From Talinum fruticosum (taxonomy: Eukaryota > Streptophyta > Magnoliopsida > Caryophyllales > Talinaceae), in NCBI GenBank assembly GCA_021018815.1, contig JAITYX010000028.1:2046001-2110000 (forward strand): a DNA stretch of 64,000 nt. Direction: 5' to 3'. The stretch's first letter is position 1; the number at the start of each line of letters is the position of its first letter. Below, piece after piece: positions 1 to 9,388 of this stretch. The notes beneath the pieces were generated by a model. That model ran no database searches, was not told where the DNA came from, and worked only from the letters and a program-made list of their open reading frames with translations. Both the position numbers and the translations under genes were made by a program.

Positions 1-99
1 TAATTTGCAGCAAATTATATAAAATCATCAATTTGACTTAAATTATTGAAAACCTTAAATCTAGTAACAATCATGAAAACAATACCTTCAAACTAGGCG

Positions 100-420
100 G
101 TGGCGGGACATGCGTGCGGTTGCAAGACGGACGGCGGCAACGGCGGCCTTCTCAGGTAGCGGCAATGGCGGCCCAAGTGGCGGGAGCAACCAAGGAGAAC
201 TCACCCGTCTTTGGCTTTCGGGTTCCTCGAGCGACGCGGACCAAGGGCGGTGAACGGAAGCGGGGCGGCCGGATACGGAGGAGGCGGTCGACCAGCGGCC
301 GGAGGGGGTTGTGGATGCCTGGTGGTGGGCTGGGCACTTGCTCACAAAATCGCTCGCACTGCTCTCTTTCTCTTCGCTTCGGTTCTTCGCTTGGCCGAAG
401 GCCGCTTTGAATTTTATTCA
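100..420. other. GC-rich segment inside CACTA-1, no recognised gene
   Basis: This roughly 320-bp block is much richer in G and C (many cggcgg and ggcggcc runs) than the AT-rich DNA around it. It has overlapping open frames of 81-98 codons on both strands, as expected of any GC-rich DNA. None shows a motif I recognise. It may be a GC-rich leader or first exon of the transposon, or a captured host fragment. Confidence 0.35.
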
Positions 421-738
421 TATATAGCGACGGACTGTTCAGTCGCTATCGACTAAATTAATTTATTTATACTTTTTTTGTTTTTCCTAGATCCGAAAAT
501 TCTAAATACCCCAACTATTGCTTAGGGACGGGATATTCCATCGCTAATTCCTTCAGCGACGGAAATATCCATTGCTAGTGGCAAATTAGCGACGGATACC
601 TTTTCCGTCGCTAATTCCGTCGCTGTCCGACACGCTTGCTGGTTTTTGTCGATATCCGTCGTTGATTCCGCCGCTGTTTGGCGACTGAACCGTATCCATT
701 GCTAATTTTCGTCGCTAATTAATAGTTTTGTAGTAGTG
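420..738. repeat. Subterminal repeats and terminal inverted repeat of CACTA-1
   Basis: At least eight degenerate copies of a gcgacgga / tccgtcgc decamer occur in both orientations. Several pairs form short hairpins, for example around 586-615 and 425-452. The block ends in the TIR at 726-738. In characterised En/Spm elements such arrays bind the TnpA-like protein. Confidence 0.65.
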
Positions 739-739
739 G

Positions 740-2695
740 TGTAGGAACCAGCGGCCCCCGCCTCCCCACATAGAGGTAGAAGACAAAAGGGATCGAAGTT
801 TCCCTACGAAACGGCGATGGCTCTCTTTTGGATTTTTAGGGTTTTGAAAATGATATTAAAAGTGGGGTGCATTTCTTATTGAGATTTCCGATTTTTTAAA
901 TTCAATTTAAATAAGTTTAAGCAAAGTAGTGATTAATTTTAGAGGGTCTAAAAATATTATTTCATAATTTAAAAAAATAAGTAAAATATGATCCATGTTC
1001 TCTCGCAAAAGTTGTGATAACACCGGTTTGAACCAAGAGCCAAGCACGATGGATCGGCCAAAACCGCGAAAGCTAACACCGTCCGATCATCGGCGTTGGC
1101 CATAGACCGAGATTGAGGAGTCGAGTCTTGGTCCATGGCCCCGGCTATCAGAAAACTAATCAATTTTGTCCATTTTTTTTAAATTTGAAATGCCGAGATG
1201 CAATTTAAGAGAAAAAAATAGAAAAGTGAGAGTCGTCGATCGCTTTTAGAAAACAAAAACTCACTAAAAATAAAGAATACTCTTCCAATCTTAGTATGGG
1301 AAAACTAAGCTTGAAAGAGGTTTAAAAATGATTCCATCAGTCTAGAACCAAAAATCCGTAGTTCGGGGTGAAGGTACTGAATATAAGGATAAGCCCATCC
1401 GCTCGTCAACATATGACTTCTACTAATTCAAGTTGTGAGTTAAAATAACATGTTTTCAATCGAGCATACAACATCCAAATATAGATATTAAATCAACCAA
1501 AACATATGAAGAAAGCTATAAACGTAGTTAACAAAGCAATAAAAGAAAGCGATAAAAGAAAGCAAAATAGGAAAGAGAGAAAATAAAAATTATAGCGAGC
1601 GGGGACGAATAAAAAGAGATTACATCTTGATCCATAATAAGGAAATCATAAAAAGCATAAATTAAATAAACCATTAGGGGTAATAAGAGTGGCTTAAGCG
1701 CCCTCGGATTGTTCCACCCGCTGATCTTGAATCATGAACCGAAGTTGGAAGCATGACAGCGAACAAGCGAGATCAAAGCTGGCTTTTTGTAAAGTTTGTG
1801 AAGGTAGAGTAGTGTAGGAGAATGATTAAGGTGCTTTTAGAGTAATGATTAGCTAAAAATGAGCCAAGAGATCATAATACTGATTAGCATTCAGTACCTC
1901 TTAGCCTAAATTCAATATGTGTAGCTAGGAATTTGCGAGCATGACTCATAGGAAATAGTCATTCCCAAATAAGAAGCAAAGCCCTCTGTTTATAGGGGAA
2001 AGGCTAGGTCAAAAATGACCTAAAAGTAATGCAAATAGTCATCCAAACAGCTAAACCGAACCGACATAATACGGATAAAAAACAGAATAAATCAGCCTAG
2101 ATTGGGAATCCCATAGGAGTGCCGAGAAGCGTCGCACCAACCATAAAATGACGTCACTTTAAAACCGACCTTCCGTGCTTAGGTTGAACACTCGGAGCAA
2201 AACGAAGCGCTTTAGCGATGTAAACCCCGAAGTGCGACGCTGGCCTCAAACAACATCATTTGGTGAATTTGACTTTCGTGCCTCTATTGGGCGATTAGAG
2301 CTAAACGTAGTGCTTTGGCATGGAAAGCCATGAAGTGCGACGCCGACCTAAACGTCATATGAATACTTTGAGCATCGTGTTATGTAGGGAGGTTGTAGAT
2401 AAAACGCTGTATTTAGTAAGGAGTAGGGTTTGAAACACGACGCCGACCTTTTCCCGATTGAGAGCTTTGACCTAGGCTTGGTCCGGCCGAATGAAAATGG
2501 GTTTGTGGGCTGGCCTAAATAAAAAGGCTTATTTTTGTGCTTGCTAATGGATTTTTGTGGTTTACTAACTTTCATCACGCCAATCGGACTCCGACTGTGA
2601 TCGAGTTCACAAATAGGATTGGGATTTCATCACCGGTCGACAAAATAAAAGAAAGAAATAAAAGAAATAAGAGTGACACGTTTTCGGTGTCTATA
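740..2695 (-). mobile_element. GypLTR-1 left copy: gypsy-type solo LTR, minus strand (about 1.96 kb)
   Basis: On the minus strand this runs from TATAGACACC (2695, a degraded TGTAG start) to GGTTCCTACA (740). It aligns by eye along its whole length, in inverted orientation, with 3157-3546 joined to 37464-38943. A TATA box on the minus strand lies at about 1989-1994 and matches one in the other copy. No gag or pol is attached, so it behaves as a solo LTR. Its right flank is gttag (2696-2700). Its left flank was displaced by CACTA-1, so its duplication cannot be seen. Assignment to Ty3/gypsy rests only on the TGTAGACAC start and the size. Confidence 0.65.
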
Positions 2696-3156
2696 GTTAG
2701 CCACATTTCGACCGAGTTTGAAAGATGAAGGGTCAAAGTACACACTAAAGGATACTTATCTCGCTTTTAGGCATTACTTCGGATGTCCAACAATTTGAAG
2801 CGTCTAGAATTAGTTGTTGTTGAAGCTGAACTCTGAAAAAGGGGCTTGGACTTGATCGCGATCCATGCATTCCGAAATCTAGTAAAACGATCCCGAGCTT
2901 AGCTTGATCAAAGTCCCGAAGCTCGATAATTTCTACCGATTCTTGATCGTCTTTTGGTTTGAAGTTTGGCTTAATAGTTCGTTGTAGTAGTATATTTGTT
3001 AGTTGATAATCGTATTTATCAAAATTTCAATATTTTTACCTGAATAATTCAGTTGAAAATAGATCGAAGAATGAACTTGATAAAGTTAAAGTGGTGGGCT
3101 CCAAAGATCCATTTGCATGCATAACACTCCAAAACAAGCGATCAAGCCTCGATGGG
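2696..3156. other. 461-bp spacer between two inverted LTRs, no feature recognised
   Basis: AT-rich sequence between the two opposed GypLTR-1 copies. I see no ORF of note, no primer site, no convincing polypurine tract and no similarity to the other elements here. It is one of only two stretches not assigned to a mobile element. Its last five bases (atggg) nearly match the five after the right LTR (atgga). Confidence 0.4.
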
Positions 3157-3546
3157 TGTAGACACATAAAAAATGTCATCCCTTTTCTCTTTTATTTATT
3201 TGTTAGCTAGGTGATGAAATCCCAATCTTGTTTGCGGATTCGGATAACGGTCGAGTATAATAAACGTGACGAAGCCACTAAAACACAAAGAACCCCTTAG
3301 AACCACAAAAATCAGCCATTTTTGCTTTAGATCGACCCAAACTCATTTTATTTCGGTCGAATCAAGCCCAGTGTCGGGCTCCCAACCAGGAAACCTAAAC
3401 CCACACCAAAAATAGAAACTTGCCTAAAATGGAAATTTTCCATTTTTGGAAAGCTGCTAAGCCCAGCGTCGGTGACATCTATTTTTGGAAAAACGCATCA
3501 TTTCACGCTTTCACTCGGTGACTAAGCATGACACGGAAGTCAAACC
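3157..3546 (+). mobile_element. GypLTR-1 right copy, first part (interrupted by Cop1)
   Basis: Starts TGTAGACACAT, matching the outer end of the left copy, and continues after the Cop1 insertion at 37464. Joined, the LTR is about 1.87 kb, begins TGTAG and ends CTACA. The flanking pentamers atggg (3152-3156) and atgga (38944-38948) look like a target duplication with one change, so this is an independent solo LTR. Confidence 0.7.
3542..3546 (+). repeat. Target-site duplication of Cop1 (caaac), left copy
   Basis: caaac precedes the Cop1 5' LTR and recurs exactly at 37459-37463 after the far end of its 3' LTR. Five bases is the normal copia duplication. It proves that the two outer ends, 34 kb apart, belong to one insertion. 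Confidence 0.85.
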
Positions 3547-5013
3547 GAAGACTAAGATTCTAAATCTAAGTCATTTTCGGTACCACATAAAGATTCAGGT
3601 ATAAATCTTATCTCCTCTAAGTTTTGATTTCAAGACATTCTAAGTGTTATAGAATCGTCGTATAAGTTTTCATACGTTTCGATCGAGTCGAAATGACATT
3701 ATTGTATATCTTCTACACATATATTTCGACTTACTCGGACATCACTCGGATCTAGTGCATGATCAAATAACTTCTCTAACTTTTTTTATTCCGAGTTCCG
3801 ATCTGCATATTTTAACGCAAACTAAATTACATTGTTAATTCCTTCTTCTAAGTCGGTTTGTTTGTTTGAGAATTATTTGTCCGGATCAAGTCGTTATACT
3901 ATGATGATTCTATTCTTTTTAACTTGATCATTCTTAGGATTTACTCGTGATAGAATTTGAATATATTGAATGCTAGACTAAGAAAATTCCACTCTTCTAG
4001 GCTTAACATAATTATGCACTTAATTGTCTTGAATAAATTATTATCTCGTGCCTAATTTTGCACCAAAGTATTTTATACTTTGAGAACCAAAGTGGTTTAA
4101 TTTTGTAGGTTATTCAAACGAGGTTACCTTATTTTTGAAATACAAAAGTTGCCGGCTTTTAGCTGTCAATCACCGAGTAGACAAGCTTTTTCTACTTTTG
4201 AACAGAGCTCAAACACTCGGGGTTGTCTGTTTCTAAAACTGGAAAACTCCAACGCTAGGCTCAACGGTAGTTTCCACCTTGCTTTTCGGACATTACCGGT
4301 TGACTGAGATACCGTTGCACAACGTTGACATCCCAACGGATCTTTTACGAGTGACTCAAAAGAGTCGTTACAACGGCCGATAAGGACTTCGTTCGGAATC
4401 AAGACTCACCGGTCACTCTTCTTGGTCATCTATAAATAGAAGCCACTTCACAAGACTTGAAGATTGTTGCAATTATTACTGAACATTAGTTGAGCAAAAA
4501 TCTTTGTTTTCATATTCAATCTTCTACTTACAACTCCGAGCTTGTAATTAATATTTTCCGAGTTGTAAAGTCTTGTAATCAGTTACATGCTTCTCTTACT
4601 TTCGAGTAAGGTCCCTTAACCGAGTCAGTAAGGGTTAACTCAGCTCGGTTGTCCCTAACTATAAACGGTATCTCGGTTAGGAATTACTAGATCGGATAAG
4701 GGAATTTACGAGTTTAGGAAAACCTTGTAAGGAATTGTCTAAGGGAAAAATTCTGGTAGAGTTAGTCCTTTGTATTTTGAGGATTCAAAATAGTGGATTG
4801 GACTTAGTGCTTAGATTAGCACTCGTCCGCGGTTTTCCGCCCTAGGAGGGTTTCCATGTATTCCCGAGTATTTTCTTTTCCGAGTCCAATCTAGACTCGG
4901 ACTCAACTGTTTATCCTTTTCCGAGCAAAAAGTTACTAAGTTCCCTCAAATTTCCTCATCACCCTATTCACCCCTCTCTAGGGTGACTTAGACTCTCCAA
5001 GAGCAAACCTTCA
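3547..5013 (+). repeat. Cop1 5' LTR (1467 bp)
   Basis: Begins CGAAGACTAAG (first T changed to C) and ends GAGCAAACCTTCA immediately before the primer-binding site. It matches 15649-16561 joined to 36933-37458. A TATA box (tataaataga, 4431-4440) marks the likely U3/R boundary region. Confidence 0.85.
4263..4440 (+). promoter_or_regulatory. Cop1 LTR promoter: AACGG/CCGTT cluster and TATA box
   Basis: Four AACGG or CCGTT cores lie at 4263-4267, 4312-4316, 4335-4339 and 4372-4376, followed by the TATA box at 4431. AACGG is the core of the plant M-phase-specific activator motif bound by three-repeat MYB (MYB3R) factors. The same spacing pattern recurs in the Cop2 and Cop3 LTRs. A role in transcription is inferred. 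Confidence 0.55.
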
Positions 5014-5032
5014 ATTGGTATCGGAACCTAGC
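5014..5032 (+). other. Cop1 primer-binding site (tRNA-Met type)
   Basis: attggtatcggaacctagc follows the LTR end directly. TGGTATC is the start of the usual initiator tRNA-Met primer site (TGGTATCAGAGC) of plant copia elements. The remainder has diverged. Confidence 0.8.
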
Positions 5033-5073
5033 TTTTCAAGAAGGATCTAAGAATACAAAGGTCTAAAGATCAA

Positions 5074-6650
5074 ATGGCTCGAGCATTGGAGAGTTCGATG
5101 AAGGAATGTCTTCCACCAAACCACCGAAGTTTAAAGGATCAAACTTCGTGCACTCGGAAGAAACCGATGGAGTGCTTTCTATTGGACAATGTCGAAGATG
5201 TCCGGAACATCATCCAAGAAGGAAACTCCATCCCAATGAAGATGGAAGGAATAAGATCTATGCCCAAAGAAAAATTCGAGTACACCAATGAAGAATCGGA
5301 GAAGTTCGAAAGAACTTCAAAGCAATGAACATTCTTATGTGTGCTATCAGCTCGAAGAGTACAACAGAGTGTTAGTCCGCGACACGACCAAAGATGTGTG
5401 GGATGCTTTTGTGAACACATACGAAAGTACAAGCCAAGTGAAATAGGTGAAGATAAGCCAATATCTTCACAAATATTAGATGTTCAAGATGGAGCTAGAA
5501 GAAAACATCACTCGGATGTTTATTGGCTTCACCGAAATTACAAACAATCTCAAATCTCCGGGCGAAAAGTATCTCCCGAAGAAATGTGAAAGAGAAATAA
5601 TGAGAAGTCTACTAAAGAGGAGATGGGGTCCCAAGGTGACAACCATCGAGGAAGCTCAGAACCTCTTTCAACTAAAGCCAAACGAACTAATTGGGAAGTC
5701 GCTTACCCATGAGATTTACCTGGAAGAAGAGGATGCCGAAGTCGGCACCAAAAGAAACATTATGTCTGAAGGCCTCGGAAAGTAGAGAGGAAACTAATTG
5801 GGAAGCTGCTTACCCATGAGATTTACTCGGAAGAAGAGGATGCCGAAGTCGGCACCAAAAGAAACATTGCGCTGAAGGCCTCGGAAAGTAGAGAGGAAAG
5901 TTTGAGTTCCTCGGACTCGGAAGAGCATCCAATGGCACTCATTGCTCGAGGCTTCAAAAGAATGATGAAGCATAAGAAGTGGGAAAAGAGGCCAAAGGAA
6001 GATTTCTTCAAGAAGGATAAAAAGACAGAAAAGGTAAATATTCTTCCCCTTCAAAGTTATCTTTAACTAAGAACTATGGCTGTTTTGAATGTGGTAGCAA
6101 AGATCACATAATCAAGGACTATCCGAAGACAAAGAAGGACAGAAAGAAGAAAAGAGCCTAAAAGCATGGCCACATGGAGCGATGACGACTCATCGAAGAA
6201 GATGATGATTCTAATGATCGAAAGTGTCTAATGGCACCGACAGATTCGAAGCCAAATCCGAGTCAAAAGATGACAACTCGGACATTGAGGAGATAAGTCC
6301 TCAAGAGGTAATTGAATACTTTCTCAAGTTCTCCAAATTTGATTTGGCTAAACATATTTACACTTTGGAAGAAAAGTCCAATTCGATTCTTCTCGGTTCA
6401 AAGAACAACTTGAGTCTCTTACTTCGAGAGCAATTATTTGAAAAATAAATTGGAGAAACTAAGACTAACTCTAAAAGAACTCAAGACTAGTACTCAAACT
6501 AATGAGACTGAGTCCGAGTCACTCCGAAGAGAAAATGAGTCTCAAGAGCTTGTTTTGAAATTTACTCAAGGTCGAAAAACCTTGACATGCTTTTAGGCTC
6601 TCGGTGTCTCTCCTTCAGAAAATAAGGACTTGGTTTTAACGAAGAGGAGG
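5074..6650 (+). pseudogene. gag: Cop1 gag (UBN2-type capsid protein), frameshifted
   Basis: The ATG at 5074 is the natural start about 40 bp after the primer site, and Cop5 starts at the corresponding place. Pieces in three frames together give a UBN2-type gag: an N-terminal part with KPPKFKGSNFVH (about 5118), a middle part with VRNIIQEG and FEYTNEESEKF, a helical part with MELEENITRMFIGFTEI (about 5483), and a zinc knuckle at 6081-6122. The knuckle reads CFECGSKDHIIKDY, so the last cysteine of CCHC is replaced by tyrosine. A lysine-rich, then acidic stretch follows, with a possible coiled coil to about 6600. A 107-bp tandem duplication (5685-5898) and several frameshifts break the frame. 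Gag would build the virus-like particle. Confidence 0.8.
5685..5898 (+). repeat. 107-bp tandem duplication in Cop1 gag
   Basis: Positions 5685-5791 and 5792-5898 are near-identical copies beginning aactaattggga and covering the EEEDAEVGTKRN segment. Because 107 is not a multiple of three, the duplication itself shifts the frame. The other gag copies here (33682-35347, 59050-60550) have the segment once. Confidence 0.85.
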
Positions 6651-6659
6651 AATCTAATT

Positions 6660-7190
6660 CCTACTTAAATCTTTTCAAAAGGATTCCAGAATTGTGAAGT
6701 TCGGGAAGGCTGAGCATGGTCCCATTCATAAGAATGAAAGGAGGACTGAGCCTGGACCATTTTATACGAGAAAACCTTCTCCACCTGTTTACAAAAGAAA
6801 GGATTTTGAAAAGAAAGAGACACAGACTCAAGTCCGTAGAAAGAAGACTCGGAATCAAACCAAACCCAAAGTCATTCAAATCTGGGTTCCCAAGAGTCTT
6901 GTTCCTTAGAAAAGGACCACAGTAAAAGGAGTTGCTAGGTTCGTAAGAGGAAGTGAGAAAGGTTAGTATGTTTATGACTTGTAGGTAACTCGTAAAGGGA
7001 CAAAAGGTCATTGATACTTAGACAGTGGATACTCACGCCACATGTCGAGAGACTCAAGACTCTTTTCCGAGTTAGAAGATTATATAGGAGGCAAAGCCAC
7101 TTTTGGAGATGACAAGTAAGGGCAAGATAGTTGGAATTGGCAAGATTGGGAAAGGAAACAAACTGGTCAGCCCAGGTTATCTTGTTAAGG
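6660..7190 (+). pseudogene. pol: Cop1 protease region, degraded
   Basis: After a basic stretch around 6700-6905, the aspartic protease site is visible at about 7015-7056 as YLDSGYSRHM. Copia proteases normally read DSGCS; here the cysteine is tyrosine. A stop lies just before it. The following GGKATFGDD and the GKGNKLV-like segment (near 7150) match the same positions in Cop2, Cop3 and Cop5. The protease would cut the Gag-Pol polyprotein. Confidence 0.75.
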
Positions 7191-8520
7191 GACTAAAGTA
7201 CGATCCGCTTAACATCTCTCAATTGTGTGACAAAGGTCAAGAGGTAAGATTCAGTTAGACCAACTGCTATATTTCTAATGCAATTAACGATGAGACTAAG
7301 GTCTCGGGTAAGAGGTCAAGTAATACCTATACTATTCCTCTTTCGATCCAAGTTAGAATTTATCTTGTTTAAAAGAATCATTGCATGATGATTCTTGGAC
7401 ATGGCATCGTAGACTAGTCATGTTAGCATGCACACTATCAAAAATCTTGCATCTCATGGTTTAGTTAGAGGTTTACCTAATCTGCGCATTTAAGAAAGAT
7501 AAAATCGTGAAGTATGGACAAAAAGGAAACAAGTCGGATCATCCTTCAAACCTCTCAAAACTGTTTCCACATCCAAAGTGCTTGAATTGCCTCATATGGA
7601 TTTATGTGGTGAAATCTCTGTGAAAAGCCTCGGAGGTAAATCATATATACTTGTGATTGTTGATGACTTTTCACGATTTACCCGGGTTTGTTTTCTTAAA
7701 AACAAAAATGAAGCTTTCAAAGAGTTCAACAAGCTTTGCAAGAAAATTTAAGTGGAATCCGAGACTCGGATTAGAAGAATTCAAACCGACCATGGAAGGG
7801 AGTTCGACTACTCGGAATTTGCAGAGTTTTATGACAAGAACGATATCTCTCACAAATTTTCAGCACCCAGAACTCCTCGACGTAACGGGGTAGTGGAGAG
7901 AAAGAATCGAACTCTTGAAGAAATAGGAAGGACAATGACGATCGAAAATAATCTACCTTACTATTTCTTGGCTGAGGCAATCAACATAGCAAACTACACA
8001 ATGAACAAATGCCTCATCAAACCCATCTTGAAGAAAACTCCCTACGAGCTTTACAAGGGAAAGAAGCCCAATATCTCATATTTCGGACCATTTGAATGTA
8101 AGTTCTTTGTTCACAATAACGGTAAGGATCACTCGACCAAGTTTGATGCTAGGTCGGATGAAGGTATATTTCCGAGTTACTCATCTCACAGTAAAGCTTA
8201 TCGTGTTTTTAACCAAAGAACTAACAAAGTGGAAGAAAGTATCTACTTTGTGTTTGATGAGATTGATTAGGGAAAAACAAGTGAGTCAACCTTCTCGGAT
8301 TTGAAACTCAGTTGAGATGAAGATGATCTTGCTGAAGCCGAGCTTAGGAAGAGTTAGAAGAAAGCAACTCGGAATGAGACAGACTCGAACAGCAGTGACT
8401 CGGATCGAACCAGCTCAAGAGCCAGCTCGGAATGGTGAAGGACAAGTAAATGAGGAGACTCAGCAAGCTCAAACTAATGAAGATCAGCTAGTTCAACCAA
8501 CAAACTTGGTGAATTAGAGA
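7190..8520 (+). pseudogene. pol: Cop1 pre-integrase and integrase, frameshifted
   Basis: The GAG-pre-integrase segment (NISQLCDKGQEV, about 7215) is broken by stops. The integrase core keeps its landmarks: HMDLCGE with the first Asp at about 7592-7612, TDHGREFDY with the second Asp (about 7785), and NGVVERKNRT with the catalytic Glu (about 7885). The frame 7752-8270 is the longest intact piece (172 codons) and includes YELYKGKKPNISYF and the C-terminal GYSSHSKAYRVF-like region. A low-complexity linker to RT follows to about 8520. The three catalytic residues survive, but the frame is shifted between the first and second. Confidence 0.85.
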
Positions 8521-8639
8521 ACAGTGTAGAGCATTTAAATATGCTTTGAGCCACCCACTCGAGAACATTTTGTTTGACATTAACAATGTGGTAAGAACTC
8601 ATTCTTTTTGTAAAATCTATGTGCATTCATTGCATTCAT

Positions 8640-9388
8640 ATCATTAACGGAACCCGAAATGCACTAGAGGCCCTAAATGAACCTGAATGGGTGGAGGCCA
8701 TGCAAGAAGAGCTTAATTAATTTGAGAGAAACCAAGTTTGGACTTTGACCAAACGACCTTCCGACCACCCAATTATAGGAACCCAATGGGTTTCCAAAAC
8801 AAACTGGATGAGGATGGGTTGGTAATCGAAATAAGGCAAGTCTTGTGGCTCAAGGTTACGATCAAGAAGAAGGGATCGATTGTGGGAAACCTTTGAACCA
8901 GTTGCTAGGATCAAAGCAATTAGAATCTTATTGGCATTTGCATCGAGCATGAATATTAAAGCTGTATCAAATGGATGTTAAGTGTGCTTTCCTTAATGGT
9001 TTCATTCAAGAGGAAGTTTATGTTGAGCAACCCCTTGGATGTGAAAACTTAAAAATTCCAAATCATTTTTTCAAATTGCAAAATGCTCTATATGGTCTTA
9101 AACAAGCTCCTAGAGCTTGATATGAAAGACTCGAGCAGTTTCTTAGTTGAAAATGACTTTAAAAGAGGTCAGATTAGCAAAACTCTTTTCACAAAAACTA
9201 AGGGGAAAGATTTCGTTATTACTTAGATTTATGTTGATGATATTATTTTTGGAGCTACTAATGAAAATCTCTGTCGAGAGTTTTCCGAGCCGATGAGACA
9301 AGAGTTTCAAATGAGCATGATGGGAGAGCTCAATTTCTTTCTTATTCTACAAATGAGAAAAGACAAAGATGGAATCTACGTCCATCAA
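8640..9388 (+). pseudogene. pol: Cop1 reverse transcriptase, N-terminal part, cut by a solo LTR
   Basis: Starts at the conserved NEPEWVEAMQEEL segment (about 8681). Fragments of [12 protein letters not shown] and [11 protein letters not shown] follow in different frames, and the YVDDIIFGA active-site motif is readable at about 9228-9257. At least six stops or frameshifts lie between. At 9388 the frame is interrupted in YVHQ|SKYTKE by the inserted LTR and resumes at 12290. Confidence 0.85.

Larger units (their letters stand above)
1..738. mobile_element. CACTA-1: terminal part of a CACTA (En/Spm) DNA transposon, cut by the window edge
   Basis: Positions 726-738 read ttttgtagtagtg, whose complement CACTACTACAAAA is a typical CACTA terminal inverted repeat. 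Inside it lie alternating copies of a tagcgacgga / tccgtcgcta motif, the usual subterminal repeat arrangement of this superfamily. The next three bases (gtg, 739-741) would be the target duplication and overlap the first two bases of the adjacent LTR. The rest of the element, including any transposase, lies to the left of the window. The TIR and subterminal repeats are seen; the superfamily is inferred from them. Confidence 0.7.
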
